From Marinifilum sp. N1E240 (GTDB lineage Bacteria; Bacteroidota; Bacteroidia; Bacteroidales; Marinifilaceae): a stretch of DNA of 64,000 nt. Made by a program: the position numbers and the translations under genes. The notes beneath the pieces were generated by a model. The model did not search any database. It was not told the origin of the DNA and saw only the letters and a list, made by a program, of their open reading frames with translations. Location: contig NZ_WHKF01000002.1 in NCBI RefSeq assembly GCF_009295825.1, positions 62,001-126,000 on the forward strand. The letters are read 5' to 3'. Position 1 is the first letter of the stretch. Each line of letters opens with the position of its first letter. Positions 1 to 9,522 of this stretch are shown one piece after another.

Positions 1-279
1 TTGCTTACGAATAATTTGAACAGAATTAACTGCACCCAATTTTTTAGCCAAAGGATCAATGTCATCCAAAAATGAAATAACTTCCTCCTTGTATGGAATG
101 GTAACGCAAAACCCTTTTAGGTCATTTTGCTGTGTTAATATATCTGTTAATTCCTGAATATTTGGCAATTCAAAGTTTAGGAATTCTGCATCAAGTTTTA
201 ATTTTTCGAATTTCTCACAAAAGTATTTTTTCGAGAAGGAATGGCCTAAAGGATATCCTACAATTCCGTATGTATTCAT
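1..279 (-). CDS. aroE: Shikimate dehydrogenase, N-terminal part
   Basis: This is the first 93 codons of a gene that runs off the left edge. It opens with MNTYGIVGYPLGHSFSKKYF, the characteristic N-terminus of AroE with the shikimate-binding GHS motif, and continues into the TIPYKE stretch that carries the catalytic lysine. AroE reduces 3-dehydroshikimate to shikimate with NADPH in aromatic amino-acid synthesis. It is the last visible gene of a minus-strand run behind the TPR and DUF368 genes, 35 bp from the latter, so co-transcription is likely. The C-terminal cofactor domain lies outside the window. Confidence 0.9.
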   Translation of the reverse strand, partial: MNTYGIVGYPLGHSFSKKYFCEKFEKLKLDAEFLNFELPNIQELTDILTQQNDLKGFCVTIPYKEEVISFLDDIDPLAKKLGAVNSVQIIRKQ

Positions 280-314
280 TTTGCCGTGGTTAAAGGTTAA
301 AGGTTTTGTAAAGC

Positions 315-1247
315 TTATTTGGTTTCAGGAGAGTACTTTTCCATTATCCAAATTAATAAAAATCCTACTACTGCTAGTGCCAATGCAAAAAATAGCTGAG
401 AATCCTGATTAGCCAAAGTTTCAAAAGTTCCAGGAAGAATATTATCTTGAAGTACAGGTATTACTTCTCCATGTCTGTCAATTCGTGTGGTAATGGTTTC
501 TTTCCAGGGCCATACTTTATTTAAGGATCCAATCATAAACCCTGACAGCAATCCAATGGTCATGTTGTGGTATTTATTCAATAACCAACTTAATAGATGA
601 GAGAAGCTTAGAATACCAACAGCAGCACCTGCTCCAACAACAGCAATTACATCAATTTTAAAGCTACTTAATGCACTTAAAATGTAATTGTATGATCCTA
701 ACAAAACTAAAATGAATGCTCCCGATATTCCAGGCAATATCATAGCGCAAATGGCTAATGCTCCCGATAAAAACAAAAACCAATAACTAGTTGGCGCCTC
801 GGCTGGAGTTATTTCGGTTATCATGTAGGCAATGCCAATACCTATTAGCATGGCAATAATTGTTCTGGCTTTCCATTCGGTAATTTTCTTGGCTATTACG
901 ATTGCCGAAGCTACTATTAGTCCAAAAAAGAAAGACCAAATTAGAATGGGTTGTGTTTCTAACAAATGCTTAATTAGTCTTGCCAATGTATAGAAACTGA
1001 TACCAATACCCGAGATCAATGCTAAAAGAAAATTACCATTTATTGCTTTCCAAAAATCTTTTAGTTTGAAAGTGAAAAGCAATTTAATAGAACTCAGATT
1101 AACCGATTTAATGGTGTTGATTAATTCTTCGTAGATTCCGGTAATGAACGCAATTGTTCCGCCTGAAACACCTGGAACTACATCGGCAGCTCCCATCCCC
1201 ATTCCTTTTAAGGCAATAATAACATAATCTTTAATTTTTCTGGACAT
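315..1247 (-). CDS. popT: DUF368 (PopT-type) undecaprenyl phosphate transporter
   Basis: A 310-aa polytopic membrane protein. The N-terminal signature GMGMGAADVVPGVSGGTIAF (residues about 15-34) is typical of DUF368, and a second, similar PGISGAF segment lies near residue 173, as expected for an inverted-repeat fold. DUF368 proteins (PopT) are known as translocases that return undecaprenyl phosphate to the inner leaflet for reuse in envelope synthesis. That assignment is from family knowledge. The gene lies 41 bp behind the TPR gene and 35 bp ahead of aroE. It could supply recycled lipid carrier to the polysaccharide locus further right, but nothing here links their regulation. Confidence 0.85.
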   Translation of the reverse strand: MSRKIKDYVIIALKGMGMGAADVVPGVSGGTIAFITGIYEELINTIKSVNLSSIKLLFTFKLKDFWKAINGNFLLALISGIGISFYTLARLIKHLLETQPILIWSFFFGLIVASAIVIAKKITEWKARTIIAMLIGIGIAYMITEITPAEAPTSYWFLFLSGALAICAMILPGISGAFILVLLGSYNYILSALSSFKIDVIAVVGAGAAVGILSFSHLLSWLLNKYHNMTIGLLSGFMIGSLNKVWPWKETITTRIDRHGEVIPVLQDNILPGTFETLANQDSQLFFALALAVVGFLLIWIMEKYSPETK

Positions 1248-1288
1248 ATCTATCTTCGGCTTGAAATTGTAAGTGTGTATTTACTTGT

Positions 1289-2692
1289 TTAAGAGTATAG
1301 TTGAATGATGTTATTGAAGTCCTCATTGTCTTCCAATTCTGGAAATTGAAGGAAGATATCTTTGATATTTTCGGACTCAACATCAACTGATTTTTTAATG
1401 TAGTTTTCTGCTGAACTCAAATCATCTGTAAGCATGTAGTATGCGGCAAGATTGTTAAGGATTTGTGCAGAATCTGGATTGTAATCTAAACTCTCCAATA
1501 GAACATCAATTGCAGTCTCCTGTTTTTCGTTTTGATGGTAAAATTCAGCTAGAGTAATGGAGTAAGTAGGATCGTAAGGATCCAAGTCGATTGCCTCTCG
1601 AAAAGCTTGAACTGCTTTTTGTGGATTTTGAGATTGTGTATAAGCAGAACCTAGAGCAAACCAATAATCAGGATTTTCATCATCTAGTTTTTTAGATTTT
1701 TCCAGATACACAATTGCTTCGTCGATCTTATCCTGATACATTAGAATCAATCCCATTCCAAACCATGGTTCCGGAATGGTTTCATTGGTTTTTATAGCTG
1801 TTTCGTAGTAATTTAAAGCCTGATCGTATTCGCTCAATTTCTCGAAACATTCACCAATGTAGGAATAAGTAGAGGAGTGATCGTCTTCAAATTCAAGATA
1901 TTCGATATAGTATTTTATGGCTTCCTCGAATTGACCTGTATTGGCTAGCGCATTTGCTTTGTTGAAGTAAGCTTTGCTGTGCTGATCGTTTACAGCTAAG
2001 GCGAATTCGTAGGCATCAATTGCTTTCTCAAAATCTCCCATTCGGTTGTGAACGATACCAATATTGTACCAGGCGTTGTCCGAAAAAGGATTTAAATCCA
2101 GATATCTGTGATAGGTATCAACACATTTTTGATCAAGTCCGAGTTTTTCGTAGCAATAACCCAATTCGAATAAAACTTCCGAATCATCCTCGTTAAGTCT
2201 TACTGCTTCTTCCAGGTAGCCAATTGCCAATTCAAACTGGTTCAGCTGTTCAAATGCCAGTGCAATTCTAAAAAGCAGATCTTCTCTGTTCTCATGATCC
2301 TTTGTCAAGGCTTCATCGAATTGTTTTTTTGCACTTTGATGTTTACCCAATAGATTGTAAATATTTCCTTTCAGAAGCCAAATTTCCTTATTGGAAGATT
2401 CAATTGATTGTACCTTCTTTAAAATAGAAAGCGCCTCAATATGCTGACCTCGGTTAATAAGGACTTGTGCTTTTTTGATTTGTAAGGAAATGGCTGCCGG
2501 ATGCTGTTTACTGGCAATATTGGAAACCTTAACGGCTTCGGCAAGTTTATTTTTCTCGATATAATGATCTATGATACTTTCAAATTCATGTACATCGAAA
2601 TAATAAAGCTTCTGGGCTTCAATCATTTCTTCAAATCGACTTACAAGAGTAAGTGAATCTCCATCAAGATAGTTTTCTGTATTATCTATCAT
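1289..2692 (-). CDS. Cytoplasmic tetratricopeptide repeat protein
   Basis: A 467-aa protein built almost wholly from TPR units of about 34 residues, recognisable from repeated patterns such as AWYNIGIVHNRMGDFEKAID and PWFGMGLILMYQDKIDEAIV. No signal peptide or membrane helix is seen, so it is probably a cytoplasmic scaffold. It is the first gene of the minus-strand run that continues with the DUF368 transporter and aroE. A good Bacteroidota promoter lies directly upstream. The binding partner cannot be told from sequence. Close relatives are common in Bacteroidota as unnamed TPR proteins. Confidence 0.85.
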   Translation of the reverse strand: MIDNTENYLDGDSLTLVSRFEEMIEAQKLYYFDVHEFESIIDHYIEKNKLAEAVKVSNIASKQHPAAISLQIKKAQVLINRGQHIEALSILKKVQSIESSNKEIWLLKGNIYNLLGKHQSAKKQFDEALTKDHENREDLLFRIALAFEQLNQFELAIGYLEEAVRLNEDDSEVLFELGYCYEKLGLDQKCVDTYHRYLDLNPFSDNAWYNIGIVHNRMGDFEKAIDAYEFALAVNDQHSKAYFNKANALANTGQFEEAIKYYIEYLEFEDDHSSTYSYIGECFEKLSEYDQALNYYETAIKTNETIPEPWFGMGLILMYQDKIDEAIVYLEKSKKLDDENPDYWFALGSAYTQSQNPQKAVQAFREAIDLDPYDPTYSITLAEFYHQNEKQETAIDVLLESLDYNPDSAQILNNLAAYYMLTDDLSSAENYIKKSVDVESENIKDIFLQFPELEDNEDFNNIIQLYS

Positions 2693-2720
2693 TTACCAAT
2701 TTAAAATGATTACTGCACTG

Positions 2721-2750
2721 CAAAAATAGGATTTATTTTAAAATAATCAA
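2721..2750 (-). promoter_or_regulatory. Bacteroidota-type promoter for the TPR-DUF368-aroE run
   Basis: Read on the minus strand: TTG, 19 bp spacer, TATTTTTG. This fits the -33 TTTG / -7 TAnnTTTG consensus of the Bacteroidota housekeeping sigma factor. The start codon of the TPR gene is about 28 bp further on. Confidence 0.5.
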
Positions 2751-2808
2751 GTTGTAAGATATTAACAAAAACCAATCCAGACTTGGGTAAAATGGGACAA
2801 TTGCGTAA

Positions 2809-2840
2809 AAACAAACGACCTTGCAAAGCAAGGTCGTTGT
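2809..2840 (-). terminator. Rho-independent terminator behind the DUF4301 gene
   Basis: Perfect 11-bp arms (AACGACCTTGC and its complement) with an AAA loop, followed on the minus strand by a T-rich run. It starts six bases after the DUF4301 stop codon. Confidence 0.75.
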
Positions 2841-2843
2841 TAA

Positions 2844-4400
2844 TTATAAGTTTCTATGTTCTATTCTTAAAAGGTCAAAAATTGTTTTTACCGGATTAAA
2901 AGTAATGATTGGCACCTCAACAAATACCGTATTCCAATCGGACATGGCACCATTCCATAAACCTGGTAACTCCATTGCTTTAAGTTCCGATCCGTTGTGC
3001 GACTTGTTCGAAATAAAACCCGTTTGTTTATCGATATAATTTTGTAAGACAAATTTATTGCCTTTGTAATCTTTAATACCACATACCAAATCAACAGGGT
3101 TGAAGTGAGTCGCTCGCTCAAAGATATTTTTCTGTCTGACATCTGATTTGTCAATTTGAGAACCTTCGATAATTTGTAGTGAAACAGAACCATCGTTGTT
3201 TCGAGCCCAAAAAGGACCACCTCCAGGTTCTCCTTCATTTTTAACCATTCCGCAAACTCGAATTGGTCTGTTAAATTTATCGAATAGGTACTTTTTTAAC
3301 TTTTCGGGATTGTCTTTTTTTAGACTTGCTGGAGCTGTTGTGCAAAGTTTTTCTTCAAGAAAAGTCAACATTTCATCTAAATTCTCTTGTGTCAGATTTT
3401 TATCTTCTTCCAGTAGTTTTAAATATTCAAATATTATCGACTGATACTCAAGAAGTAATCCTGCCAATACTTTTTTGAATTGATAGGTAGTTTCTTTTAA
3501 ACGATCAGGAACTACATTATCAATGTTCTTAATGAAAACGACATCAGCATCAAGCTCATTTAAATTTTCAATTAAGGCTCCGTGCCCACCAGGACGGAAA
3601 AGAATTGTTCCATCTTCGTTGCGGTAAGGCTCGTTGTTTAGGTCAACTGCAATTGTATCTGTAGATGATTTTTGAACAGAATAGTCTACATTCAATTTGC
3701 CATCGTATTTTTCTTCGAAAGTAGATTTTGTCTTCTGAAAACGCTGGTTGAAAAGCTCTTTGTGATCTTCAGAAACTGTTAAATGTATCTTAGCTTCGTT
3801 ATTTTTATTTTTGGTGTAATTTAGGGCTTCAACCAAATGTTCCTCAAAAGAGGTTCTGGAATAAAGTTTGTATCTGTGGAATTTTAATAAGCCTTTAGGC
3901 AGATTTCCATAATTTAGTCCTTTGTTGTTAAGAAGCATCGCTAAAATTTGCTTGAACTGATTCTTGTCAAGCATTTTTTCAAGATCCATTTCGCTATCGG
4001 TAATCACATTTTTTAAGTCACCATAAAAAGCAAAATCTTCTAAGCGATCAAAGAAGTTAAACATTGTCTCAGGACCCTTGTGGCACAAAAACTTCAAATA
4101 TTCATCTTCAGTATCCTGATAAGTATTTAAAAAATCGTAAAGACTTTTAAACATTCTTGAAGCAGCCCCCGAAGCAGGAACAAATTTTAATAAAGAGAGG
4201 TCTTTTGAATGTGTATTGTACACTTCTTCGTAAATCTCAAGTTCTTCATCTTTAATTTGAGTGATACCATCTTCCTTAGTTGCTGGTTTCTTTAACTTCA
4301 TTTTTGGGAATCCAGTGCTGAAGTTATTTAATTGTTCTTCAATGGTTTCCTGTGCAATTCCTTTAGATTGGAATTGAGATAGGTCTTTTTCTGAAAACAT
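2844..4400 (-). CDS. DUF4301 family protein
   Basis: A 518-aa soluble protein that I recognise as DUF4301, a family largely restricted to Bacteroidota. Features seen are an N-terminal QFQSKGIAQETIEEQLNNF segment, a KFVPASGAASRMF stretch (a phosphate-binding-like Gly/Ser-rich loop) near residue 75, and a central LFRPGGHGALIENLNELDAD motif. The last two resemble nucleotide-sugar pyrophosphorylase loops, so a nucleotidyltransferase-like fold is possible, but this is only an inference. It is monocistronic, with its own terminator, and divergent from the radical SAM gene. Confidence 0.75.
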   Translation of the reverse strand: MFSEKDLSQFQSKGIAQETIEEQLNNFSTGFPKMKLKKPATKEDGITQIKDEELEIYEEVYNTHSKDLSLLKFVPASGAASRMFKSLYDFLNTYQDTEDEYLKFLCHKGPETMFNFFDRLEDFAFYGDLKNVITDSEMDLEKMLDKNQFKQILAMLLNNKGLNYGNLPKGLLKFHRYKLYSRTSFEEHLVEALNYTKNKNNEAKIHLTVSEDHKELFNQRFQKTKSTFEEKYDGKLNVDYSVQKSSTDTIAVDLNNEPYRNEDGTILFRPGGHGALIENLNELDADVVFIKNIDNVVPDRLKETTYQFKKVLAGLLLEYQSIIFEYLKLLEEDKNLTQENLDEMLTFLEEKLCTTAPASLKKDNPEKLKKYLFDKFNRPIRVCGMVKNEGEPGGGPFWARNNDGSVSLQIIEGSQIDKSDVRQKNIFERATHFNPVDLVCGIKDYKGNKFVLQNYIDKQTGFISNKSHNGSELKAMELPGLWNGAMSDWNTVFVEVPIITFNPVKTIFDLLRIEHRNL

Positions 4401-4679
4401 GAGTAAAGTTTTATTATAGTGTCTCAGGCAATATAAAGAATACTTTTATGAAATGAAAAGGCATTTCCATTTAAAAAGAAAATAATTATGCAATCAGCTT
4501 ATTTTAAGGAGTTGAACGGATTTTTTGTCTACTATAATTTATTACTATGAAATGTATTTAATTTGAAGTTCGAACAGGCTAAAAAGACTATTTTGTAATC
4601 TTTAGAGGTATTCCATATTAATTGGATGACCTTAAAGCATAGATTTCTTTTGTACTTTTGAGGCAAATTAAAATTTGGT

Positions 4680-5639
4680 ATGACAGAGGTAACTTATTCC
4701 TGGGGACACAGCAGACGATATAATGATTTCCCATCTTATTTTAAAAGCCGTTTTTCTGAACGGATTCAAAAAGTGTCAATTGATGCTGGTTTTACTTGTC
4801 CTAATAGGGATGGTAGTAAAGGAGTGGGAGGCTGTACCTATTGTAATAACAATAGTTTTAATCCTGATTATTGCAGTCCAAGAAAATCGGTAAGCGAACA
4901 AATAACCGAAGGCATTGACTTCTTCAAAGCCAAGTATAAAAGCCAGAAATACCTTGCCTATTTTCAAGCTTATTCAAATACCTACGGAAGTTTGGAGAAG
5001 ATAAAGGAGATGTATGAAGAAGCCTTATCACACGAAAAAGTAATTGGATTGGTTATCGGCACAAGACCTGATTGTGTAAATAATGCCATATTGGATTACC
5101 TGGAAGAATTGGCTAAGGATTATTACATTGGAATAGAGTATGGAGTAGAGTCTGCAAATGATGATGCTTTACTAGCAATAAATCGAGGACACAATTATGC
5201 AGAATCGGAAAGGGCGATATTAAATACGGCTAAACGTGGAATTCATATAGGAGCACATTTGGTGAATGGTTTGCCTTATGACACAAAAGAGGATATGATT
5301 GAACACGCGGTTCGCTTGTCTAAACTACCGATCGAAACCTTAAAATTGCATCAGCTTCAGATTCTGAATCATACACAGATGGCAAAAGAGTATGAGGAGT
5401 CACCAGAAAGATTTTATCTTTTTGACTTGGATGAGTACTTGGATTTTATTGTGGATGTGATTGAAAGAATTAATCCAGCAGTAATGTTGGAAAGATTTTT
5501 AAATCAAGCTCCTCCGGGATGGTTAATTGCGCCTAAATGGGGAGGTGTAAAAAATTACCAATTTTTACACAAGCTGGATAAAAGATTGCAAGAGAGAGAG
5601 ACCTGGCAGGGAAAACTATTTGAAGAAGAATCTATTTGA
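4680..5639 (+). CDS. TIGR01212 (YhcC-type) radical SAM protein
   Basis: A 319-aa radical SAM enzyme. The cluster-binding cysteines are C40, C52 and C55 in the motif FTCPNRDGSKGVGGCTYC, the distinctive long-spaced arrangement of the TIGR01212/YhcC family. The body (GIEYGVESANDDALLAINRG, HLVNGLPYDTKEDM) follows the elongator-like SAM barrel. The substrate of this family is not firmly known; tRNA-related or protein targets have been suggested. A TACTTTTG -7 box lies at 4653-4660. Its 3' end overlaps the convergent TPR lipoprotein gene by 8 bp. Confidence 0.85.
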   Translation: MTEVTYSWGHSRRYNDFPSYFKSRFSERIQKVSIDAGFTCPNRDGSKGVGGCTYCNNNSFNPDYCSPRKSVSEQITEGIDFFKAKYKSQKYLAYFQAYSNTYGSLEKIKEMYEEALSHEKVIGLVIGTRPDCVNNAILDYLEELAKDYYIGIEYGVESANDDALLAINRGHNYAESERAILNTAKRGIHIGAHLVNGLPYDTKEDMIEHAVRLSKLPIETLKLHQLQILNHTQMAKEYEESPERFYLFDLDEYLDFIVDVIERINPAVMLERFLNQAPPGWLIAPKWGGVKNYQFLHKLDKRLQERETWQGKLFEEESI

Positions 5640-6357
5640 GTTCTTTTAATGTTTGAACTCCCTTTTTGTATCCCAATTTCACAGAAGCCTCAATATCTTT
5701 AATTGCGGCTTTTTTATTGCCATCTTTTAGTTGTGCAATGCCTCTTGCATAATAGGCTCGATCCAATTTTTTATCAATGCCAATTGCCTTATTGTAAAAC
5801 TTGATTGCCTCTTTGTAATTTTTAGTACAATCGAGAGATACAGCTTTGTTGTAATATACGCCGGATGAATTCAATCCAATTCTTATGGAATGATTGTAAT
5901 CTGCAATGGCAGCCTGATAATCTTCGATGTAATATTTGCAAATGCCACGATAGTGATATGCTTTAATATTTCGAGGATTAATGCTTAGTACGTGAGTATA
6001 ATCCTCAATTGCTTTCTTGTAATTCTTTTGATTTTCGTATAAGATAGCGCGATTCAGATAGGCTTCTTCTTCAAATTTTTGTTTGCCAATAACTACATTT
6101 AAATCTTTAATGGCAACCCGATTGTTGTTTAAAAAAGAATAGCATACGGCACGATTAAAATAAGCAGGAAGATAGTTCTTATCTTTTTTAATGATTTGGG
6201 TAAAATGCTTAACGGCTTCTTCGTATTTTTTATTACTCAATAATTCAATACCCTTTTCATTTTCATAATCCTGTTTCGATTTTTCACAGCTACTGAAAAT
6301 AAAAAGAAATCCCGTTAGAAGTACTATAATAAATGCTTTTGGGTAGAATTGTGCCAT
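5632..6357 (-). CDS. TPR-repeat lipoprotein
   Basis: A 241-aa protein with an N-terminal hydrophobic signal ending in a lipobox FSSC (Cys24), so probably a lipoprotein. The rest is a run of about six TPR units (for example KAIEDYTHVLSINPRNIKAY). It converges on the radical SAM gene, with stop codons overlapping by 8 bp. Function is unknown; a scaffold role at the envelope is likely from the repeat type. Confidence 0.8.
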   Translation of the reverse strand: MAQFYPKAFIIVLLTGFLFIFSSCEKSKQDYENEKGIELLSNKKYEEAVKHFTQIIKKDKNYLPAYFNRAVCYSFLNNNRVAIKDLNVVIGKQKFEEEAYLNRAILYENQKNYKKAIEDYTHVLSINPRNIKAYHYRGICKYYIEDYQAAIADYNHSIRIGLNSSGVYYNKAVSLDCTKNYKEAIKFYNKAIGIDKKLDRAYYARGIAQLKDGNKKAAIKDIEASVKLGYKKGVQTLKELK

Positions 6358-6389
6358 AGATTAAAGATGCAGTTAGAAAACTAATGTAC

Positions 6390-6442
6390 AATAATATCTA
6401 TAAATATTAAAATATTAGGATTTTAATATTATAGATATTATT
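6390..6442. terminator. AT-rich inverted repeat, possible terminator
   Basis: Two arms of about 23 bp (6390-6413 and 6420-6442) pair with a single bulged base around a short loop. It lies just past the YgiQ stop codon and upstream of the TPR lipoprotein gene, so on the minus strand it could end the YgiQ transcript. The stem is nearly all A/T, which weakens the terminator call. Confidence 0.4.
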
Positions 6443-6468
6443 ACTAAGTGTTAATTTTCATGTTTGAA

Positions 6469-8301
6469 TTACCTAAATAGTTTGGTGAGTAAATCTTTTT
6501 TACCCATTTTAACCAATTCAGTTTTTATCGCATCGCGATATTCTTTTTTATACCAAAATAGAAACTTTCTCTGTGATAATTTCTCCTTTTTAGATTTTGC
6601 TGTATATACTTTTTTAAGTGTGTAAGGATGGTAACCAGAGTAGTAAATAACCGTTGCTACCGTCATTGGTGTTGGTGTGAAATCCTGCACTTGTTCCAAT
6701 TTAAAATCCAATTCTTTGGTTTTAATTGCCAAATCAGCCATATCGCTACCTTGACTTCCCGGATGACTAGATATGAAATAAGGAATCAATTGTTGATTCA
6801 TGCCTTCCTTCTTATTGATTTCGTCAAACAAGCTTTTGAGTTTGTAAAATAGTTTAAAAGAGGGCTTTCTCATCATATTCAATACTTCATCTGAAGTGTG
6901 CTCAGGTGCCACTTTTAATCGTCCAGAGACATGATTTTTAATCAGTTCCGTAGCATATTCCTTATTCGATTTGTTAGCAGCTTCATCTTTTGTCTGATGT
7001 AGCATTAAATCGTAACGTATACCACTACCAATAAATGATTTTTTAACGCCTGGTATTTTATCCACCTTTTTGTAAATGTCGAGCATTGGCTGGTGGTTGG
7101 TGTTCAGGTTTGGACAAACATCAGGATGTACACAAGAAGGTCTTCTACAGGTTTTGCAGATGGATTCAAAAATCCCTTTCATTTGGTACATGTTGGCCGA
7201 TGGTCCACCCAAATCAGAAAGATAGCCCTTGAAGTCATCCATCTTTGTAATGTATTCAACCTCTTTCAGGATAGATTTTTCAGATCTGTTGGCAATAAAT
7301 TTTCCCTGATGGGCAGAAATGGTGCAAAAGGAGCATCCTCCAAAACAGCCGCGATGCATGTTAACCGAAAACTTAATCATATCAAAGGAAGGAATAGCTT
7401 TTCCTTTGTATCGAGGATGAGGAAGTCTTGTGAAGGGCAGATCGTAAATCTCATCCATTTCCTTCTCGTTCATTACCGGATAGGGAGGATTGACTACGAT
7501 TTGTTGCTGCTCAAAATCCTGAGTTAGCTTTTTTGCCAGCATGGCATTCGATTCCATTTCGATGTATCGGAAATTACTGGCAAACTTCTTTTTATCAGAT
7601 AGACAGTTCTCGTGAGAAAACAATTCCTGACTTTGCCACTGTTTTTTTGTGGCGTATTTTTCATCCTGTGCAACCAGAAATGAGGTTTGTGGAATGTTTG
7701 TAAGGGAATAAAAAGGAACACCTCTTTTCATCAAACGGATGATTTCCTTCAAGGGTTTTTCACCCATTCCGTATACAAGTAAATCGGCACCACTATCGCA
7801 AAGAATACTTGGTTTCAATTCATCTTCCCAATAGTCGTAGTGTGTTACTCTTCGCAATGAAGCTTCGATACCACCAATTAAAATAGGAGTGTCAGGATAG
7901 ATTTTCTTTAAAATCTGAGAGTAAACCACCGTTGGCTTATCCGGGCGGAATCCATGTTTTCCTCCTGGAGTATAAGCATCATCATGTCGCAATCTTCTGT
8001 TTGCGGTATAATGATTTACCATAGAATCCATGTTTCCGGCAGTAACACCAAAAAATAATCGGGGTTGACCGAGTTTCTTGAAATCGCGCAAATCGTCACG
8101 CCAATTGGGCTGAGGAACGATTGCTACTTTTAAACCTTCTTTTTCGATAATTCTACCTATTACCGAAGCTCCAAACGAGGGATGATCCACATAGGCATCA
8201 CCACTAAAAAGGATTACATCCAGTTCTTCCCAACCTCTTTCTTTTACCTCCTTGGCTGATGTAGGTAGCCATTGATTATATCTTGTGTTTTTTTCTGCCA
8301 T
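6469..8301 (-). CDS. YgiQ family radical SAM protein
   Basis: A 610-aa protein, the usual length for the UPF0313/YgiQ family. It has an N-terminal B12-binding-like region (VILFSGDAYVDHPSFGASVI) and a radical SAM core with cysteines C319, C323 and C326 in MHRGCFGGCSFCTI. The ATG at 8301 is chosen over a start 14 codons upstream because homologues begin just before RYNQWLPTS and a TATCTTTG -7 box lies at 8319-8326, giving a leader of about 11 bases. The reaction catalysed is not established for the family. Confidence 0.88.
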   Translation of the reverse strand: MAEKNTRYNQWLPTSAKEVKERGWEELDVILFSGDAYVDHPSFGASVIGRIIEKEGLKVAIVPQPNWRDDLRDFKKLGQPRLFFGVTAGNMDSMVNHYTANRRLRHDDAYTPGGKHGFRPDKPTVVYSQILKKIYPDTPILIGGIEASLRRVTHYDYWEDELKPSILCDSGADLLVYGMGEKPLKEIIRLMKRGVPFYSLTNIPQTSFLVAQDEKYATKKQWQSQELFSHENCLSDKKKFASNFRYIEMESNAMLAKKLTQDFEQQQIVVNPPYPVMNEKEMDEIYDLPFTRLPHPRYKGKAIPSFDMIKFSVNMHRGCFGGCSFCTISAHQGKFIANRSEKSILKEVEYITKMDDFKGYLSDLGGPSANMYQMKGIFESICKTCRRPSCVHPDVCPNLNTNHQPMLDIYKKVDKIPGVKKSFIGSGIRYDLMLHQTKDEAANKSNKEYATELIKNHVSGRLKVAPEHTSDEVLNMMRKPSFKLFYKLKSLFDEINKKEGMNQQLIPYFISSHPGSQGSDMADLAIKTKELDFKLEQVQDFTPTPMTVATVIYYSGYHPYTLKKVYTAKSKKEKLSQRKFLFWYKKEYRDAIKTELVKMGKKDLLTKLFR

Positions 8302-8438
8302 AAGTCTTGAAATTACTGCAAAGATAGGATTATTTAAAAACATTTTAAAGAAGCCTGCTTTAATCTGTGCTTATTGTTGTAAATAGAGCTTTGGAACTTC
8401 AAATCTTTGGATATATATTTGCCAACATAAAATTGCCT

Positions 8439-9278
8439 ATGGATTACTTTTCATTTCATACTCATTCATCATTTTGTGACGGTAAGATGTCAGCAGAAGA
8501 TTATGTCCTGCGTGCCATTCAGTTAGGAATGCACTCTTTGGGTTTTTCATCTCATGCACCAATGAATCTTGATTATGTGTGGGCAATGAAAAGATCTAAT
8601 TTAGAATCCTATTTGCACGAAATAAGCAGGCTGAAAGAAAAATATAAGAGTAAGATAAATATTTATCGCTCGCTTGAGATTGACTACATTCCTGGAATTA
8701 GTAAGTCTTTTCATGATTGGAAAACGGATTGCCAGTTGGATTATACCATTGGTTCTGTTCATTTGGTGAAAGCCGATTCTAATTCTAATTTTTGGTTTTT
8801 AGATGGTCCTGCTACGAAGTACAGCAAGGGAATTTTAGAATTGTTTGATGGTGATGTGAAGAAGGCAGTTTCTTCCTATTATCATCAGGTAATTGACATG
8901 ATAAACATTGAGAAGCCAGATGTAATTGGTCATGTGGATAAGGTGAAAATGAATAACAAAGGACAATTTTTCTCAGAAAATGAAGTTTGGTATGTTGATT
9001 TGTTAAATGAAACTTTAGGTGCGATAGAAAAATCGGACTCTATTGTTGAAGTCAATACAAGAGGATTGTACAAAAAGAAATCGAATGATTTGTTTCCCGA
9101 TTCTTATTTTTTGGAAGAGTGTTTTCGTAGGAATATTTCTGTTACTATTAGTTCAGATGCCCATCATCCCGATGAAATAATTTCGGAGTTTGATTTTACT
9201 CGTGAGAAGTTGAAAGGTATTGGTTTCGAGAAGGTTTCTGTCTTTGAGGATGAAGTATGGCAAGAAGTCAAAATCTGA
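8439..9278 (+). CDS. PHP-domain histidinol-phosphatase-like protein
   Basis: A 279-aa PHP-superfamily metallophosphoesterase. The first metal motif is FHTHSSFCDG (H7, H9); later motifs include SLEIDYIPG, IGSVHLV, VIGHVDKVK and a final SSDAHHPDE. This set matches HisJ-type histidinol-phosphatases, which hydrolyse L-histidinol phosphate in histidine synthesis. The ATG before DYFSFHTHS is chosen; an upstream in-frame start would add residues that do not fit the family. It is divergent from the YgiQ gene. No other his genes are near, so another small phosphate ester is possible. Confidence 0.75.
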   Translation: MDYFSFHTHSSFCDGKMSAEDYVLRAIQLGMHSLGFSSHAPMNLDYVWAMKRSNLESYLHEISRLKEKYKSKINIYRSLEIDYIPGISKSFHDWKTDCQLDYTIGSVHLVKADSNSNFWFLDGPATKYSKGILELFDGDVKKAVSSYYHQVIDMINIEKPDVIGHVDKVKMNNKGQFFSENEVWYVDLLNETLGAIEKSDSIVEVNTRGLYKKKSNDLFPDSYFLEECFRRNISVTISSDAHHPDEIISEFDFTREKLKGIGFEKVSVFEDEVWQEVKI

Positions 9279-9453
9279 AATCGGATTAGGAAGCATTATT
9301 TAACCGAATATTGAGAAGAAGAATGGAGAAATTATGCTATTTTTACTCAGTTCAAAATATGATATCAACCTAATAGAATACATGTTTATTCTACTATCGT
9401 ATTTGTCTGGAGCATAAAAAGGACCTTAAAATAAAACTTAAAAATGCAAGCAG

Positions 9454-9481
9454 TTCATTAAGCAAGCTTAGTGAATTTTTT
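9454..9481 (+). terminator. Hairpin plus T run, terminator or leader attenuator
   Basis: A 10-bp stem (one G-U pair) with a tiny loop, followed by six T. It lies 42 bp before the acyltransferase start, so either it ends the PHP-phosphatase transcript or it sits in the leader of the next gene. The rest of the 244-bp gap shows no gene. Confidence 0.4.
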
Positions 9482-9522
9482 ATGATTGTTGCGAAAATCA
9501 GCTTGTAGGAAAATAGATATAT

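Noticed and set aside
2821-3444. Plus-strand open frames opposite the DUF4301 gene
   Set aside because: They are antisense shadows of a clear coding frame, and one begins inside the terminator.
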